Below, one piece after another: positions 1 to 6,983 of a stretch of DNA of 7,760 nucleotides (positions within the stretch are counted from its first letter, which is position 1; each line of letters opens with the position of its first letter). Location: contig JANXCM010000026.1 of assembly GCA_025060085.1 (NCBI GenBank), positions 1 to 7,760 of the forward strand, read 5' to 3'. A model generated the notes under the pieces. That model had not been told where the DNA came from. It was given only the letters and a program-made list of their open reading frames with translations, and made no database searches. A program made the translations under genes and the position numbers. Origin of the DNA: Patescibacteria group bacterium (lineage in GTDB: Bacteria > Patescibacteriota > Minisyncoccia > UBA6257 > HR35).

Positions 1-102
1 AAAGTAGACGTGCACAAACTTGAAGATTTTAATCCAGAACTAAGTAAAGAGTTTGATCATCTTAAAGAACTGGGCATAATTGAAGGGGATTTAGAAATAT
101 AG
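1..102 (+). CDS. 3' end of an unidentified protein (partial)
   Basis: An open frame runs from the first base of the window to a TAG at 100-102, giving the last 33 residues of a protein whose start lies outside. The tail is charged and looks helical (it contains FNPELSKEFDHLKELGIIEG) and ends in GDLEI. The codons look genuine, with more C and G than the flanking spacer, which supports a real coding end rather than chance. I do not recognise the family from this fragment. The gene converges with the bL9 gene across a 70-bp AT-rich spacer. Confidence 0.6.
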   Translation, partial: KVDVHKLEDFNPELSKEFDHLKELGIIEGDLEI

Positions 103-172
103 TTTAAAATATTAAAAGTTTGTTATTGTAATTTTATTAATCTTTTAAAATCTATAAAATTTAAAATTTCGT

Positions 173-655
173 TTATTGACTGATTATTCTTTCTTTAACA
201 ATCAATTTTAAATTAGATTTGATCCCGTAACCTAAATTAATATTAATATCAAATTCACCTCTTTCTTTAATATATTTTTCTAATTCTATTTGAGATTTAG
301 TAATATTAATTCCATTTTGTTTTAAAAATGAAATAATCTCATTTTTAGTGATTGAATTATAAACTTCTTTATTGGGACCAACTTTCAGAGTAGTTTCAAA
401 AACTAAACTTTCGATTTTTTCTTTAAGCTCATTTAATTTTTTAAGATTTTCTTCGCGATTTTTTTCAGCAATTAATTTCATCTTTTCTAAATGTTCTCTA
501 TTATCTTTAGTTACAACAATTACTTTTTTCTTTCTTAAAAGGAAAGCAACAAAACCTCTTCTTATTTTTTTTATTTCTCCATAGTTACCTAAATTGGGAA
601 TATCTTCCAAAAGAACAACAGGAATATTTTTATCCCTCTTTATTTTTTTTGGCAT
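173..655 (-). CDS. rplI: 50S ribosomal protein L9 (bL9), divergent
   Basis: This is a structural protein of the large ribosomal subunit; bL9 binds 23S rRNA near the L1 stalk and helps maintain reading frame. The 160 residues follow the family plan. The N-terminal domain has PVVLLEDIPNLGNYGEI at 12-28, matching the usual VILLEDVxxLGxxGd. A long charged helix follows at about 50-85, then a C-terminal domain (about 88-158) with the GPNKEVYNSIT-type motif. It is odd in two ways. About 11 basic residues (MPKKIKRDKNI) precede the point where bL9 normally starts. The conserved GYARNFLIPxGxA rRNA-binding stretch is replaced by GFVAFLLRKKKVI (34-46). No Shine-Dalgarno is visible before the ATG. The gene lies 51 bp downstream of ctpA on the same strand, so the two may be co-transcribed. 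Family assignment is firm. Confidence 0.9.
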   Translation of the reverse strand: MPKKIKRDKNIPVVLLEDIPNLGNYGEIKKIRRGFVAFLLRKKKVIVVTKDNREHLEKMKLIAEKNREENLKKLNELKEKIESLVFETTLKVGPNKEVYNSITKNEIISFLKQNGINITKSQIELEKYIKERGEFDININLGYGIKSNLKLIVKERIISQ

Positions 656-706
656 TTTATTATCTATTATTATTTATTTTTGTTTAATTTATTATTATTT
701 TAATTA

Positions 707-1894
707 TTAATATTGACTAATAATTTCTTTTGCTTTTTCTAAAATTAAGTCTTTTTTATTTTCTTTTTCTTCTTTTTTGTCTTCAATTTTTATATCAGGT
801 TCTAAACCTTGTCCCTCTAATTTGACTTCCGAAGGAGTAAGCCAATAGGCTACTGTTAATTTAAGAAGATAATCTTTGATTTTGAAGACTTGTTGAACAC
901 TTCCTTTACCAAAAGTTTTTTCTCCAATTAATTTCACTCCTAAATTATCTCTTAAAGTGCCAGCAAAAATTTCTGATGCTGAAGCGCTACCTTTATTTAC
1001 TAAAATAACAATTTTTTCTTTAGCTAAACCACCTGGACCTTCAGAGATTACATTTTTTTTCTTTTTCTCTTTACCCCAAACTTCTTTGAGAATTATTTTT
1101 CCTCGTGGAATAAATAATTCTGAAATTTGAATAGCTGTTTCCAAATAACCTCCAGGATTATTTCTTACATCTAAAATATATCTATCAACACCTTTTAATT
1201 TTAATGTTTGATAAGCTTTAATAAATTCAGGAAGAGTTGTTTGATTAAAATTATTAATTTTGATATATCCAATATTAGGAGGAATAAATTCGCTTTTAAT
1301 CGCTAAAATTTTTATTTCTTCTCGAATAATTTCTATATTTTTTTCTTCTTTCCAACTTTCTCTGAAAATAGTTAAAATGACTTTTTCTCCACACTTGCCT
1401 CTGATTTTTGAAACAGCTTCTTCTAACGGCATTTTAGTTGTTGATTCATTATTAATCTTTAAAATCATATCTCCTGGTTCAATTCCTGCTCTTTCTGCTG
1501 GAGTACCTTCTAAGGGGGCAATGATGGTCAAAATATTATTTCTAATACCAATTTCTGCTCCCATACCACAAAATTTTCCTTCTAAATCTTGTTCAAAAAT
1601 TTTTGCTTGTTGGGGAGTATAAATTTCAGAATATTGATCATCGAGTGATTTTACTACACCTCTAATTGCTTCAAAAGCAGCCTTATCAGGATTGATGTTT
1701 TGTTGTTCAATATAATGCGTATTTATTTTTTGCCAAACTTGCCAAAGTAGTTCGTTATATTCTTTTTTAAATTGAGGTAAGCTTAAGAAAAAAGAGTATT
1801 CTTTTTTTGATTTATTAATATTAAAAGCTAAGGCGATATTTAGAGTTAAAATAAAAAGAATAAGAAAAATTTTTAAATTTTTAATTTTTTTCAT
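707..1894 (-). CDS. ctpA: S41 carboxy-terminal processing protease with PDZ domain
   Basis: This is a serine/lysine-dyad endopeptidase that cleaves near the C-termini of envelope proteins outside the cytoplasmic membrane. The 395 residues begin with a hydrophobic signal or anchor helix (about 7-24, KIKNLKIFLILFILTLNIAL region). An N-terminal helical section with YSEIYTP (88-94) follows. Next come a PDZ domain (about 105-180, with GTPAERAGIEPGDMILKIN) and the peptidase core with LDVRNNPGG (241-249). The catalytic Ser305 is in GSASASEI and Lys330 in TFGKGSVQ, exactly 25 residues apart as in known CtpA/Prc enzymes, with Gln334 four residues further. The catalytic apparatus is therefore complete. 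The C-terminus is a short Lys/Glu-rich tail. The start codon lies only 26 bp from the divergent recO start. Substrates cannot be read from the sequence; the nearby envelope proteins are possible but unproven targets. Confidence 0.95.
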   Translation of the reverse strand: MKKIKNLKIFLILFILTLNIALAFNINKSKKEYSFFLSLPQFKKEYNELLWQVWQKINTHYIEQQNINPDKAAFEAIRGVVKSLDDQYSEIYTPQQAKIFEQDLEGKFCGMGAEIGIRNNILTIIAPLEGTPAERAGIEPGDMILKINNESTTKMPLEEAVSKIRGKCGEKVILTIFRESWKEEKNIEIIREEIKILAIKSEFIPPNIGYIKINNFNQTTLPEFIKAYQTLKLKGVDRYILDVRNNPGGYLETAIQISELFIPRGKIILKEVWGKEKKKKNVISEGPGGLAKEKIVILVNKGSASASEIFAGTLRDNLGVKLIGEKTFGKGSVQQVFKIKDYLLKLTVAYWLTPSEVKLEGQGLEPDIKIEDKKEEKENKKDLILEKAKEIISQY

Positions 1895-1920
1895 TTTTTA
1901 TTTTAACTATAAGATTAATA
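1895..1920. promoter_or_regulatory. Divergent promoter spacer between ctpA and recO
   Basis: Only 26 bp separate the two start codons, so both promoters must lie in or overlap it. On the plus strand TATAAG (1908-1913) sits 7 nt before the recO ATG. On the minus strand TAAAAT (1905-1900) sits 5 nt before the ctpA ATG, and TATAGT (1911-1906) lies further out. Boxes this close to ATG would give leaderless transcripts. No convincing -35 box is visible, and the high AT content makes chance matches easy. Confidence 0.4.
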
Positions 1921-2586
1921 ATGAATTATTATAAAATAGACGGTTTAATTCTATATAAAAAAAATATAAAAGAAAAATCTGCGATTGTTTATATTTTAAC
2001 ACAAAATTTAGGAATAATCAAAGGGAAAATTGATGGTTTAAATCGTAGTGAGAGTAAATTAATTTCTATTATTCAACCGGGAAATTTTGGTAATTTTTTT
2101 CTTTCTTCTGAATTAACTTTTTTCAAGATTCTTTCTTTTTTACCTTATAAAATTCCTTCAAAGGTTTTTAAAAAATTTCCTTATACTTATTTATGGGCTT
2201 TAAAATTTTTAATTTTGTTTAATTTTTTATCAACTTCACCTAAATTTTTTGAAACGATAGTTAATTTAGATAGATATCTGTTAAAAAATAAATCTTCTTT
2301 TCTTATTTGGTATCTTAAAATTATTTTTGAAGAATTAGGGGTATTGCCAAATTTAACTCACTGTTCGGAATGCGGAAAATTATTAAGTGGTAATGTTTAT
2401 TATCAAGGTTCAAAATTTTATTGCTATAAATGTCGAAAAATTAGTTATGATAGAATAAATTTTACGACTTATAAACTTATGATTTCTTTTTTGAAAGAAG
2501 ATAGGTTATTAGATTTAAAGAATAAATTTTTGAGAGAAATTTTTAAGAAAATTTTTAAAAATCATTTAAAAGAGATTAGTTTATAA
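1921..2586 (+). CDS. recO: DNA repair protein RecO
   Basis: This is a recombination mediator of the RecFOR pathway: it binds single-stranded DNA, displaces SSB and helps load RecA. The 221 residues show the family plan. An N-terminal OB-fold (about 1-75) begins YYKIDGLILYKKNIKEKSAI and carries LTQNLGIIKGKIDGLNRSESKL, matching the usual GkLraxakGxrxxkS pattern. A helical middle follows (about 80-145, ending FEELGVLPNLTHC). A four-cysteine zinc site is formed by C148, C151, C168 and C171 (CSEC and CYKC). It is slightly short for the family, with a Lys-rich, Phe-rich composition typical of AT-rich genomes. No Shine-Dalgarno is present. The ATG is preceded at 7 nt by a TATAAG box. It is the first gene of the plus-strand cluster, 15 bp ahead of the large membrane protein. 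Confidence 0.88.
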   Translation: MNYYKIDGLILYKKNIKEKSAIVYILTQNLGIIKGKIDGLNRSESKLISIIQPGNFGNFFLSSELTFFKILSFLPYKIPSKVFKKFPYTYLWALKFLILFNFLSTSPKFFETIVNLDRYLLKNKSSFLIWYLKIIFEELGVLPNLTHCSECGKLLSGNVYYQGSKFYCYKCRKISYDRINFTTYKLMISFLKEDRLLDLKNKFLREIFKKIFKNHLKEISL

Positions 2587-2588
2587 TT

Positions 2589-2594
2589 TATAAT
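2589..2594 (+). promoter_or_regulatory. TATAAT box 7 nt before the Ig-like protein start
   Basis: A perfect TATAAT lies just after the recO stop and exactly 7 nt before the ATG at 2602. TTAAAA at 2566-2571, 17 bp upstream, matches four of six bases of a -35 box. An overlapping-phase TATAAT is also present at 2582-2587. Together these would place a transcription start at or next to the ATG. The assignment is tentative because the local sequence is almost pure A and T. Confidence 0.35.
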
Positions 2595-2601
2595 TTAATT
2601 T

Positions 2602-4443
2602 ATGGACGAAGATTATTCTTTAGAAGAGAAATTAGAAAAGGAGTTATACGGTCAAGAAAAATCAGAAAGATTAGGTAGAATAAAAAAAATTTGGGGAAGA
2701 AGAATTAAGAAAGAATCACCAGCTGAAGAATGGCAAGAATCTATAGGCAATTTCTCACTTGTTGGTTTTTTTAATTTAAATCTTAAAAAATTTTTTTTAA
2801 TTTCTTTATTTTTATTTTTGTTAAGCATTTCTATTTTTATTTTTGTTTTTTATTATCGAAGTATTTATTTGAAGGGAATTAATATTGAAATTACCGGTCA
2901 ATTGGAAGTTAACACTTTTCAACCGTATGAATATTCAATAAGGGTGAGTAATAATTCTAACACTGAAATTAAAGATACTAAATTAATTATCAAGTTAGAT
3001 GAAGGTGTTTATTTTTTTGATGATTTGGAGGAAAATAAACAAACTTACAATTTAGGTAATATTAAAGCAAACGAGAGTAGGGAATTAAAGATTAAAGTTT
3101 TTTTTGCTCAATCATCTAATAAAAATTTTTCTTTAAATACTGAACTTTACTATTTGAGTCCTAAAAGAAATCAAAGTTTTTCGATAGATAAAAATTTAAT
3201 AGTATCAGTTAAAAAGGATCCTATTACTCTTCAAATTTTTTCTCCTAACCAAATTTTTGTTAATGAGCCATTTTTGATTTCTCTTAAATTCACTAATATT
3301 TCTGATAATATTTATGATTTAATTCTTTCTTTTGAAGCCAGCCAAGATTTTGAATCATTAATGTTAGATCCTAATCCGGTAGAAAATTATTATTGGGAAT
3401 TTAAGAACTTTCAACCTAACAAATCTGATGAAATTAATATTACTGGTAAATTTGTCCGTTATCTTAACAAACCAGTAGTTTATTTTCAACCTAAAATTTT
3501 TTTTAAAAATAGAGAATTTCCTCTTAGGGGTTACAACATTACTCTTAATTTAATTGAACATCCTATTAGGTTAGAAATTTTATCTCAGCCATTAGAACCT
3601 CTTATAAATCTTAATGAAAATATTACTTACGAAGTGATGTGGGAAAATAAAAGTAAAATTTCTCTTGAAAATGTTCAAGTGAAAGTTTATTTAAATGGCC
3701 AATTTGATTTCAATTCAATTAATACTGATGGTTATTTTTCTCCCATGGAAAATTCTATTATTTGGAATGTTCGTAATAAGCCTCAATTATTATCTGTTCA
3801 GCCAGGAAATAAAGATTCTGTTAGATTTTCTATTAAAAGTGTTAAAAATTATCCGAGTGGAGAAAAAAATTTAAATTTAGTCATTCGAGCTGTTTTTGAA
3901 ACAGAAACTATTCCACCCGAAGTTCAAATTTTAACAAAAAAATTAACCGTTGAAACTCAGCAAACAAAAATTATTCCTGGTAAATTTGAAATGATAGTGA
4001 AGGTGGATTATGACAATCAATTTAATAATAGCGGTCCATTTCCCTTAGTAAATGGAAAACAAACAACTTTAAGTGCTTATTTTGACTTTTGTAGCTGGGG
4101 TGAAGATTTCCAAAATATAATTATTAAAGGAAAACTTCCTTTAGGAGTAAATTTAACAGGTAATTTTGGCTTAAATTTTGATGTTAATAATTTTCAATTT
4201 AATCCTGAAACAGGAGAATTTAATTATCGAATTGATGAACTTTCAGCGGGTTATTGTGATATTTATCCGCCTTATCGAATTGCTTTTCAAATTAGTGTTA
4301 CTCCTCCTATTTATGGAAATATTCGTGATTTTGTTGTTTTTCCTCCTTTTAGTGTTAGTACTCAAGGTAAATTTTCTCAAAAAGTTTTTGAATTAGAAAC
4401 TAATAAAATAGACATTTTAAAGATTCATTCAAAGAGAAATTAA
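2602..4443 (+). CDS. Single-pass membrane protein with tandem Ig-like extracellular domains
   Basis: No named family is recognised. The 613 residues start with a charged cytoplasmic tail (1-60, many Glu and Lys). One transmembrane helix follows (about 64-85, FFLISLFLFLLSISIFIFVF), then about 525 residues predicted outside. The outer part looks like four beta-sandwich modules: about 93-204, 205-319, 320-452 and 457-600. The first three open with a similar phrase: NIEITGQ, TLQIFSP and RLEILSQ, each followed about 20 residues later by a strand and an N-rich turn (RVSNNSNTEIK, KFTNISDNIYD, MWENKSKISLE). This resembles DUF11/CARDB-type adhesion or scaffold modules. The only two cysteines, C497 and C552, are both in the last module and could form a disulfide. 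The tail has no sortase motif. The start is the first ATG after a TATAAT box; there is no Shine-Dalgarno. It sits between recO and glyRS in one orientation. A surface or cell-cell contact role is inference. Confidence 0.85.
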   Translation: MDEDYSLEEKLEKELYGQEKSERLGRIKKIWGRRIKKESPAEEWQESIGNFSLVGFFNLNLKKFFLISLFLFLLSISIFIFVFYYRSIYLKGINIEITGQLEVNTFQPYEYSIRVSNNSNTEIKDTKLIIKLDEGVYFFDDLEENKQTYNLGNIKANESRELKIKVFFAQSSNKNFSLNTELYYLSPKRNQSFSIDKNLIVSVKKDPITLQIFSPNQIFVNEPFLISLKFTNISDNIYDLILSFEASQDFESLMLDPNPVENYYWEFKNFQPNKSDEINITGKFVRYLNKPVVYFQPKIFFKNREFPLRGYNITLNLIEHPIRLEILSQPLEPLINLNENITYEVMWENKSKISLENVQVKVYLNGQFDFNSINTDGYFSPMENSIIWNVRNKPQLLSVQPGNKDSVRFSIKSVKNYPSGEKNLNLVIRAVFETETIPPEVQILTKKLTVETQQTKIIPGKFEMIVKVDYDNQFNNSGPFPLVNGKQTTLSAYFDFCSWGEDFQNIIIKGKLPLGVNLTGNFGLNFDVNNFQFNPETGEFNYRIDELSAGYCDIYPPYRIAFQISVTPPIYGNIRDFVVFPPFSVSTQGKFSQKVFELETNKIDILKIHSKRN

Positions 4444-4465
4444 ATTTTTGAAATTTAAATTTTTA

Positions 4466-5794
4466 ATGTTCAATTTGGAAAAAATAGTCAATTTGATGAT
4501 CAGAAGAGGATTTGTTTTTCAATCTGCTGAAATTTATGGTGGTTTAAGCGGTTTTTATGACTTTGGTCATCTAGGTGTTTTAATTAAGAATAATATTAAA
4601 AAATTGTGGCTAGATTTTATTTTAAAAGAAGAAAATATTTTTTTAGTTGAGACTTCAATTGTAAACCCTTCTTCTGTTTTTTATGCTTCAGGTCATTTGG
4701 AAAATTTTTATGATTTACTAGTAGAGTGTAAAAATTGTCATACAAGATTTCGTTATGATCATTATTTAAAAGGAGAATATGGAAAAGTTAAAAAAGATAA
4801 TGATAAATATTTTTGTCCATTATGTGATGGTATATTAACTGAACCTAAAAAATTCAATTTAATGTTTAAAACTTATGTAGGATCAACCGAGGAAACAAGC
4901 AATGAAGCCTTTCTTAGACCAGAAACAGCTCAAGGAATTTTTATTAATTTTGAAAATTATTTAAAAAAATATCGATTAAAATTACCATTTGGTATTGCTC
5001 AGATAGGCAAAGCCTTTCGAAATGAAATTACTCCTAAAAATTTTATTTTTCGAATAAGAGAATTTGAACAAATGGAAATAGAATTTTTCATTCACCCTAA
5101 TGATCATTTTGAGTGGGTTGAGTATTGGACAAAAAGAAGTTTAGAATGGTATATTAATGATTTAGGTTTAAAAAAAGAAAATTTATTTGTTTACTCTCAA
5201 TCAAAAGAGGAATTAGCCCATTATTCGATTAAAACTAATGATATTTATTATAAATTTCCATTTGGTGAAGATGAAATTCAAGGAATAGCTCATCGAGGAA
5301 ATTATGATTTATCAGCTCATATAAAATTTTCAGGTAAAGATCTTAGTTATTATGATGAAAGTAGCAAAGAGAAAATTATTCCTTATGTTATTGAACCTTC
5401 CTGGGGGGTAGAAAGATTATTTTTGGCTTTAATCTGTGATGCATATGATGAAGATGAAATTAATAATGAAAAGAGAATAGTTTTAAGATTATCACCTAAA
5501 ATTTCACCTATTAAAATTGCTATTTTGCCATTACTTTCTAATAAAGAAAAATTAATTAAAAAAGCAAAAGAAATTTATAATTATTTTAAAAATTATTATT
5601 TAGTTTATTACGACGATAGTGGATCAATTGGACGAAGATATCGAAGACAAGATGAAATTGGCACACCTTTTTGTTTAACTATTGATTTCCAATCATTGGA
5701 GGATGATACTTTTACTATTCGAGATCGAGACTCCACTCAACAGATAAGAATTCACTTTAATGACCTTTTAGATTATTTTAAAGAAAAAATTTAA
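4466..5794 (+). CDS. glyQS: Glycyl-tRNA synthetase, dimeric single-chain type
   Basis: This class II synthetase charges tRNA-Gly. It is the alpha2 type shared with archaea and eukaryotes, not the alpha2beta2 GlyQ/GlyS type. Evident features, numbered from the ATG at 4466 (442 aa): RRGFVFQSAEIYGGLSGFYD near the N-terminus, a zinc site C88/C91/C117/C120, RPETAQGIF (151-159), motif 2 around FRNEITPKNFIFRIREFEQM (184-203), motif 3 EPSWGVERLFLAL (310-322) and a C-terminal anticodon-binding domain (about 343-442, with GSIGRRYRRQDEIGTPFC). A TTG at 4448 would add six residues. The ATG is preferred because it starts at the point where homologues start and TTG gains nothing visible. The stop TAA directly abuts the next ATG, so translation of the next gene is probably coupled. 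No internal TGA is present, so TGA is not read as Gly here. Confidence 0.93.
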   Translation: MFNLEKIVNLMIRRGFVFQSAEIYGGLSGFYDFGHLGVLIKNNIKKLWLDFILKEENIFLVETSIVNPSSVFYASGHLENFYDLLVECKNCHTRFRYDHYLKGEYGKVKKDNDKYFCPLCDGILTEPKKFNLMFKTYVGSTEETSNEAFLRPETAQGIFINFENYLKKYRLKLPFGIAQIGKAFRNEITPKNFIFRIREFEQMEIEFFIHPNDHFEWVEYWTKRSLEWYINDLGLKKENLFVYSQSKEELAHYSIKTNDIYYKFPFGEDEIQGIAHRGNYDLSAHIKFSGKDLSYYDESSKEKIIPYVIEPSWGVERLFLALICDAYDEDEINNEKRIVLRLSPKISPIKIAILPLLSNKEKLIKKAKEIYNYFKNYYLVYYDDSGSIGRRYRRQDEIGTPFCLTIDFQSLEDDTFTIRDRDSTQQIRIHFNDLLDYFKEKI

Positions 5795-6811
5795 ATGATT
5801 AAATTTATTTTCATTTTATTTTTTATTTTACCCAAAATTACTTTTGCTCAAAATATTTTTACTCAAAATCCAATTGATTTTGTTAGAGTTTATTGTTCTA
5901 GTGGTGACATTGCTTATTGTCTACAAGGACTATATAACTTAGGTGTAGCTATCGCAGTTTTATTGGCTTTTTTTATGTTTCTTTTTGGTGCTTTTAAGAA
6001 TTTATTAAGTGTTGTTCCTGATATTAAGATGGAAGGAAAAACAATGATGAGAAATGCTATTATTGGTTTAGTGATTATTTTCCTTTCTGGAATTATTCTT
6101 TATTGGATTAATCCTTTTATTTTTGATCCAAGAATTATTGTTTATCGAGTAACGAAATTGGAAATTAATGCGATTACTTCTGATGAACAATTAAGAGAAT
6201 TACAAGGAGAAGTTGAAAATATTGGAGATGAATTCCGAGAACAATTTCCTAAACTTAAAAATGCTATTAATAATACTGTGATAGATGTAGAAAGTTTACC
6301 TGATAATACAACAGTAAAAAAATACATTGAACTTGCTTATAGTTATAGTAATAGTGATATCGCTAGAGGAGTATATGCCCAAAGATATGGAACAAATGTA
6401 ACAAGTTTAACAGCATGTAATTTTTTTGTTTATCGAATTTTAAAAGAAGCTCAAGCTGTTCCTGATACTTGTCCTTCTGAAAGAGCTTCTGATTTTCATA
6501 AATTATTAACAAATAATAATTTGCAACAATATGCTCAACAAAAAGGATTCAAATGGACTACACAAAAATTTAATATTAATAATCTTCAACCAGGTGATAT
6601 TTTAGTAAAAACTAGTTTAAGTCGTGGAGGTCATGGACATGTTGCTATCGTAGTGCCTGTTTTAGATAAAAATAATAAAAAAAGATTAGTTATTGCTCAT
6701 GCAAGCTTGTCAACAAGACGTATTAATAATACTTATAGTGGTTCCCCCCCACGATTAACCTCTATTCCTAATAATTTTCAAATTATAGTTCGTCCTATGA
6801 TTTTAAATTAA
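5795..6811 (+). CDS. VirB2/TrbC-like membrane segment fused to NlpC/P60-like cysteine peptidase
   Basis: The 338 residues read as two parts. The N-terminal part has a signal peptide (1-18, ending TFA before Gln19), a Cys34/Cys42 pair in VYCSSGDIAYC, and two hydrophobic helices (about 46-69 and 87-108) separated by a short basic loop. This is the layout of VirB2/TrbC pilin-like proteins common in CPR genomes. A charged linker (about 118-170) leads to a domain with the order expected of NlpC/P60 or CHAP cysteine peptidases: Cys208 in TACNFFVYRIL, LQPGDIL (264-270), His282 in GGHGHVAIVV and His302 in VIAHAS. Such domains cut peptidoglycan peptides or amides. The ATG directly follows the glyRS stop. 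A run of seven C bases at 6744-6750 lies in the coding sequence. A role in a pilus, secretion or cell-wall opening is inference. The peptidase assignment rests on motif order only. Confidence 0.8.
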   Translation: MIKFIFILFFILPKITFAQNIFTQNPIDFVRVYCSSGDIAYCLQGLYNLGVAIAVLLAFFMFLFGAFKNLLSVVPDIKMEGKTMMRNAIIGLVIIFLSGIILYWINPFIFDPRIIVYRVTKLEINAITSDEQLRELQGEVENIGDEFREQFPKLKNAINNTVIDVESLPDNTTVKKYIELAYSYSNSDIARGVYAQRYGTNVTSLTACNFFVYRILKEAQAVPDTCPSERASDFHKLLTNNNLQQYAQQKGFKWTTQKFNINNLQPGDILVKTSLSRGGHGHVAIVVPVLDKNNKKRLVIAHASLSTRRINNTYSGSPPRLTSIPNNFQIIVRPMILN

Positions 6812-6818
6812 TTAAATT

Positions 6819-6962
6819 TTATCTAGTTACCATAGCCATAATTAAAAAAGCAAAACCAGCGATTATGAAAACAATTGCCCATTGAGTATTACCAGCTTTT
6901 TGTTCTTGCCAAGCAAAATATAAAAAAAGTAAGAAAATACTGACTAAGATTAAAAAACCCAT
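6819..6962 (-). CDS. Small two-helix membrane protein, 47 aa
   Basis: This short minus-strand ORF runs from an ATG at 6962-6960 to a TAA at 6821-6819 and fills most of the gap between two plus-strand genes. Translation gives two hydrophobic helices (about 2-17, GFLILVSIFLLFLYFA, and 28-45, WAIVFIIAGFAFFIMAMV). They are joined by a polar loop WQEQKAGNTQ and followed by a short VTR tail. The region has visibly more C and G than true spacers here, and the amino acid pattern is that of a membrane protein, which supports coding. The stop lies 7 bp from the stop of the convergent upstream gene. The start lies 21 bp from the divergent dtd start. No family is recognised; the size suggests a membrane micropeptide or small subunit. 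Chance cannot be excluded without homologues. Confidence 0.6.
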   Translation of the reverse strand: MGFLILVSIFLLFLYFAWQEQKAGNTQWAIVFIIAGFAFLIMAMVTR

Positions 6963-6983
6963 TTTTTGAAATAATAATATTTA
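6963..6983. promoter_or_regulatory. Divergent spacer between 47-aa gene and dtd
   Basis: This 21-bp spacer separates two divergent start codons and is almost all A and T. On the plus strand TAATAA (6972-6977) or TAATAT (6975-6980) lies 6 or 3 nt before the dtd ATG. On the minus strand a TATTAT box lies 8 nt before the other ATG. There is no Shine-Dalgarno on either side. It repeats the layout of the ctpA/recO spacer, but the box calls are weak. Confidence 0.25.

Noticed and set aside
103..172. Inverted repeat TTAAAAG (112-118) / CTTTTAA (142-148) as a terminator
   Set aside because: The stem is almost all A-T with a loop over 20 nt, so it would be very weak. Similar matches occur by chance throughout such AT-rich spacers.
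1260..1622. Plus-strand ORF of 120 codons opposite ctpA
   Set aside because: It is fully antisense to the well-supported peptidase and PDZ coding sequence. The same holds for the other opposite-strand or out-of-frame ORFs at 372-584, 4178-4396, 6142-6327 and 6998-7240.
4448..4465. TTG at 4448 as the glyRS start
   Set aside because: It adds only six residues not seen at the N-terminus of the family. The ATG at 4466 fits homologues better, although TTG cannot be strictly excluded.
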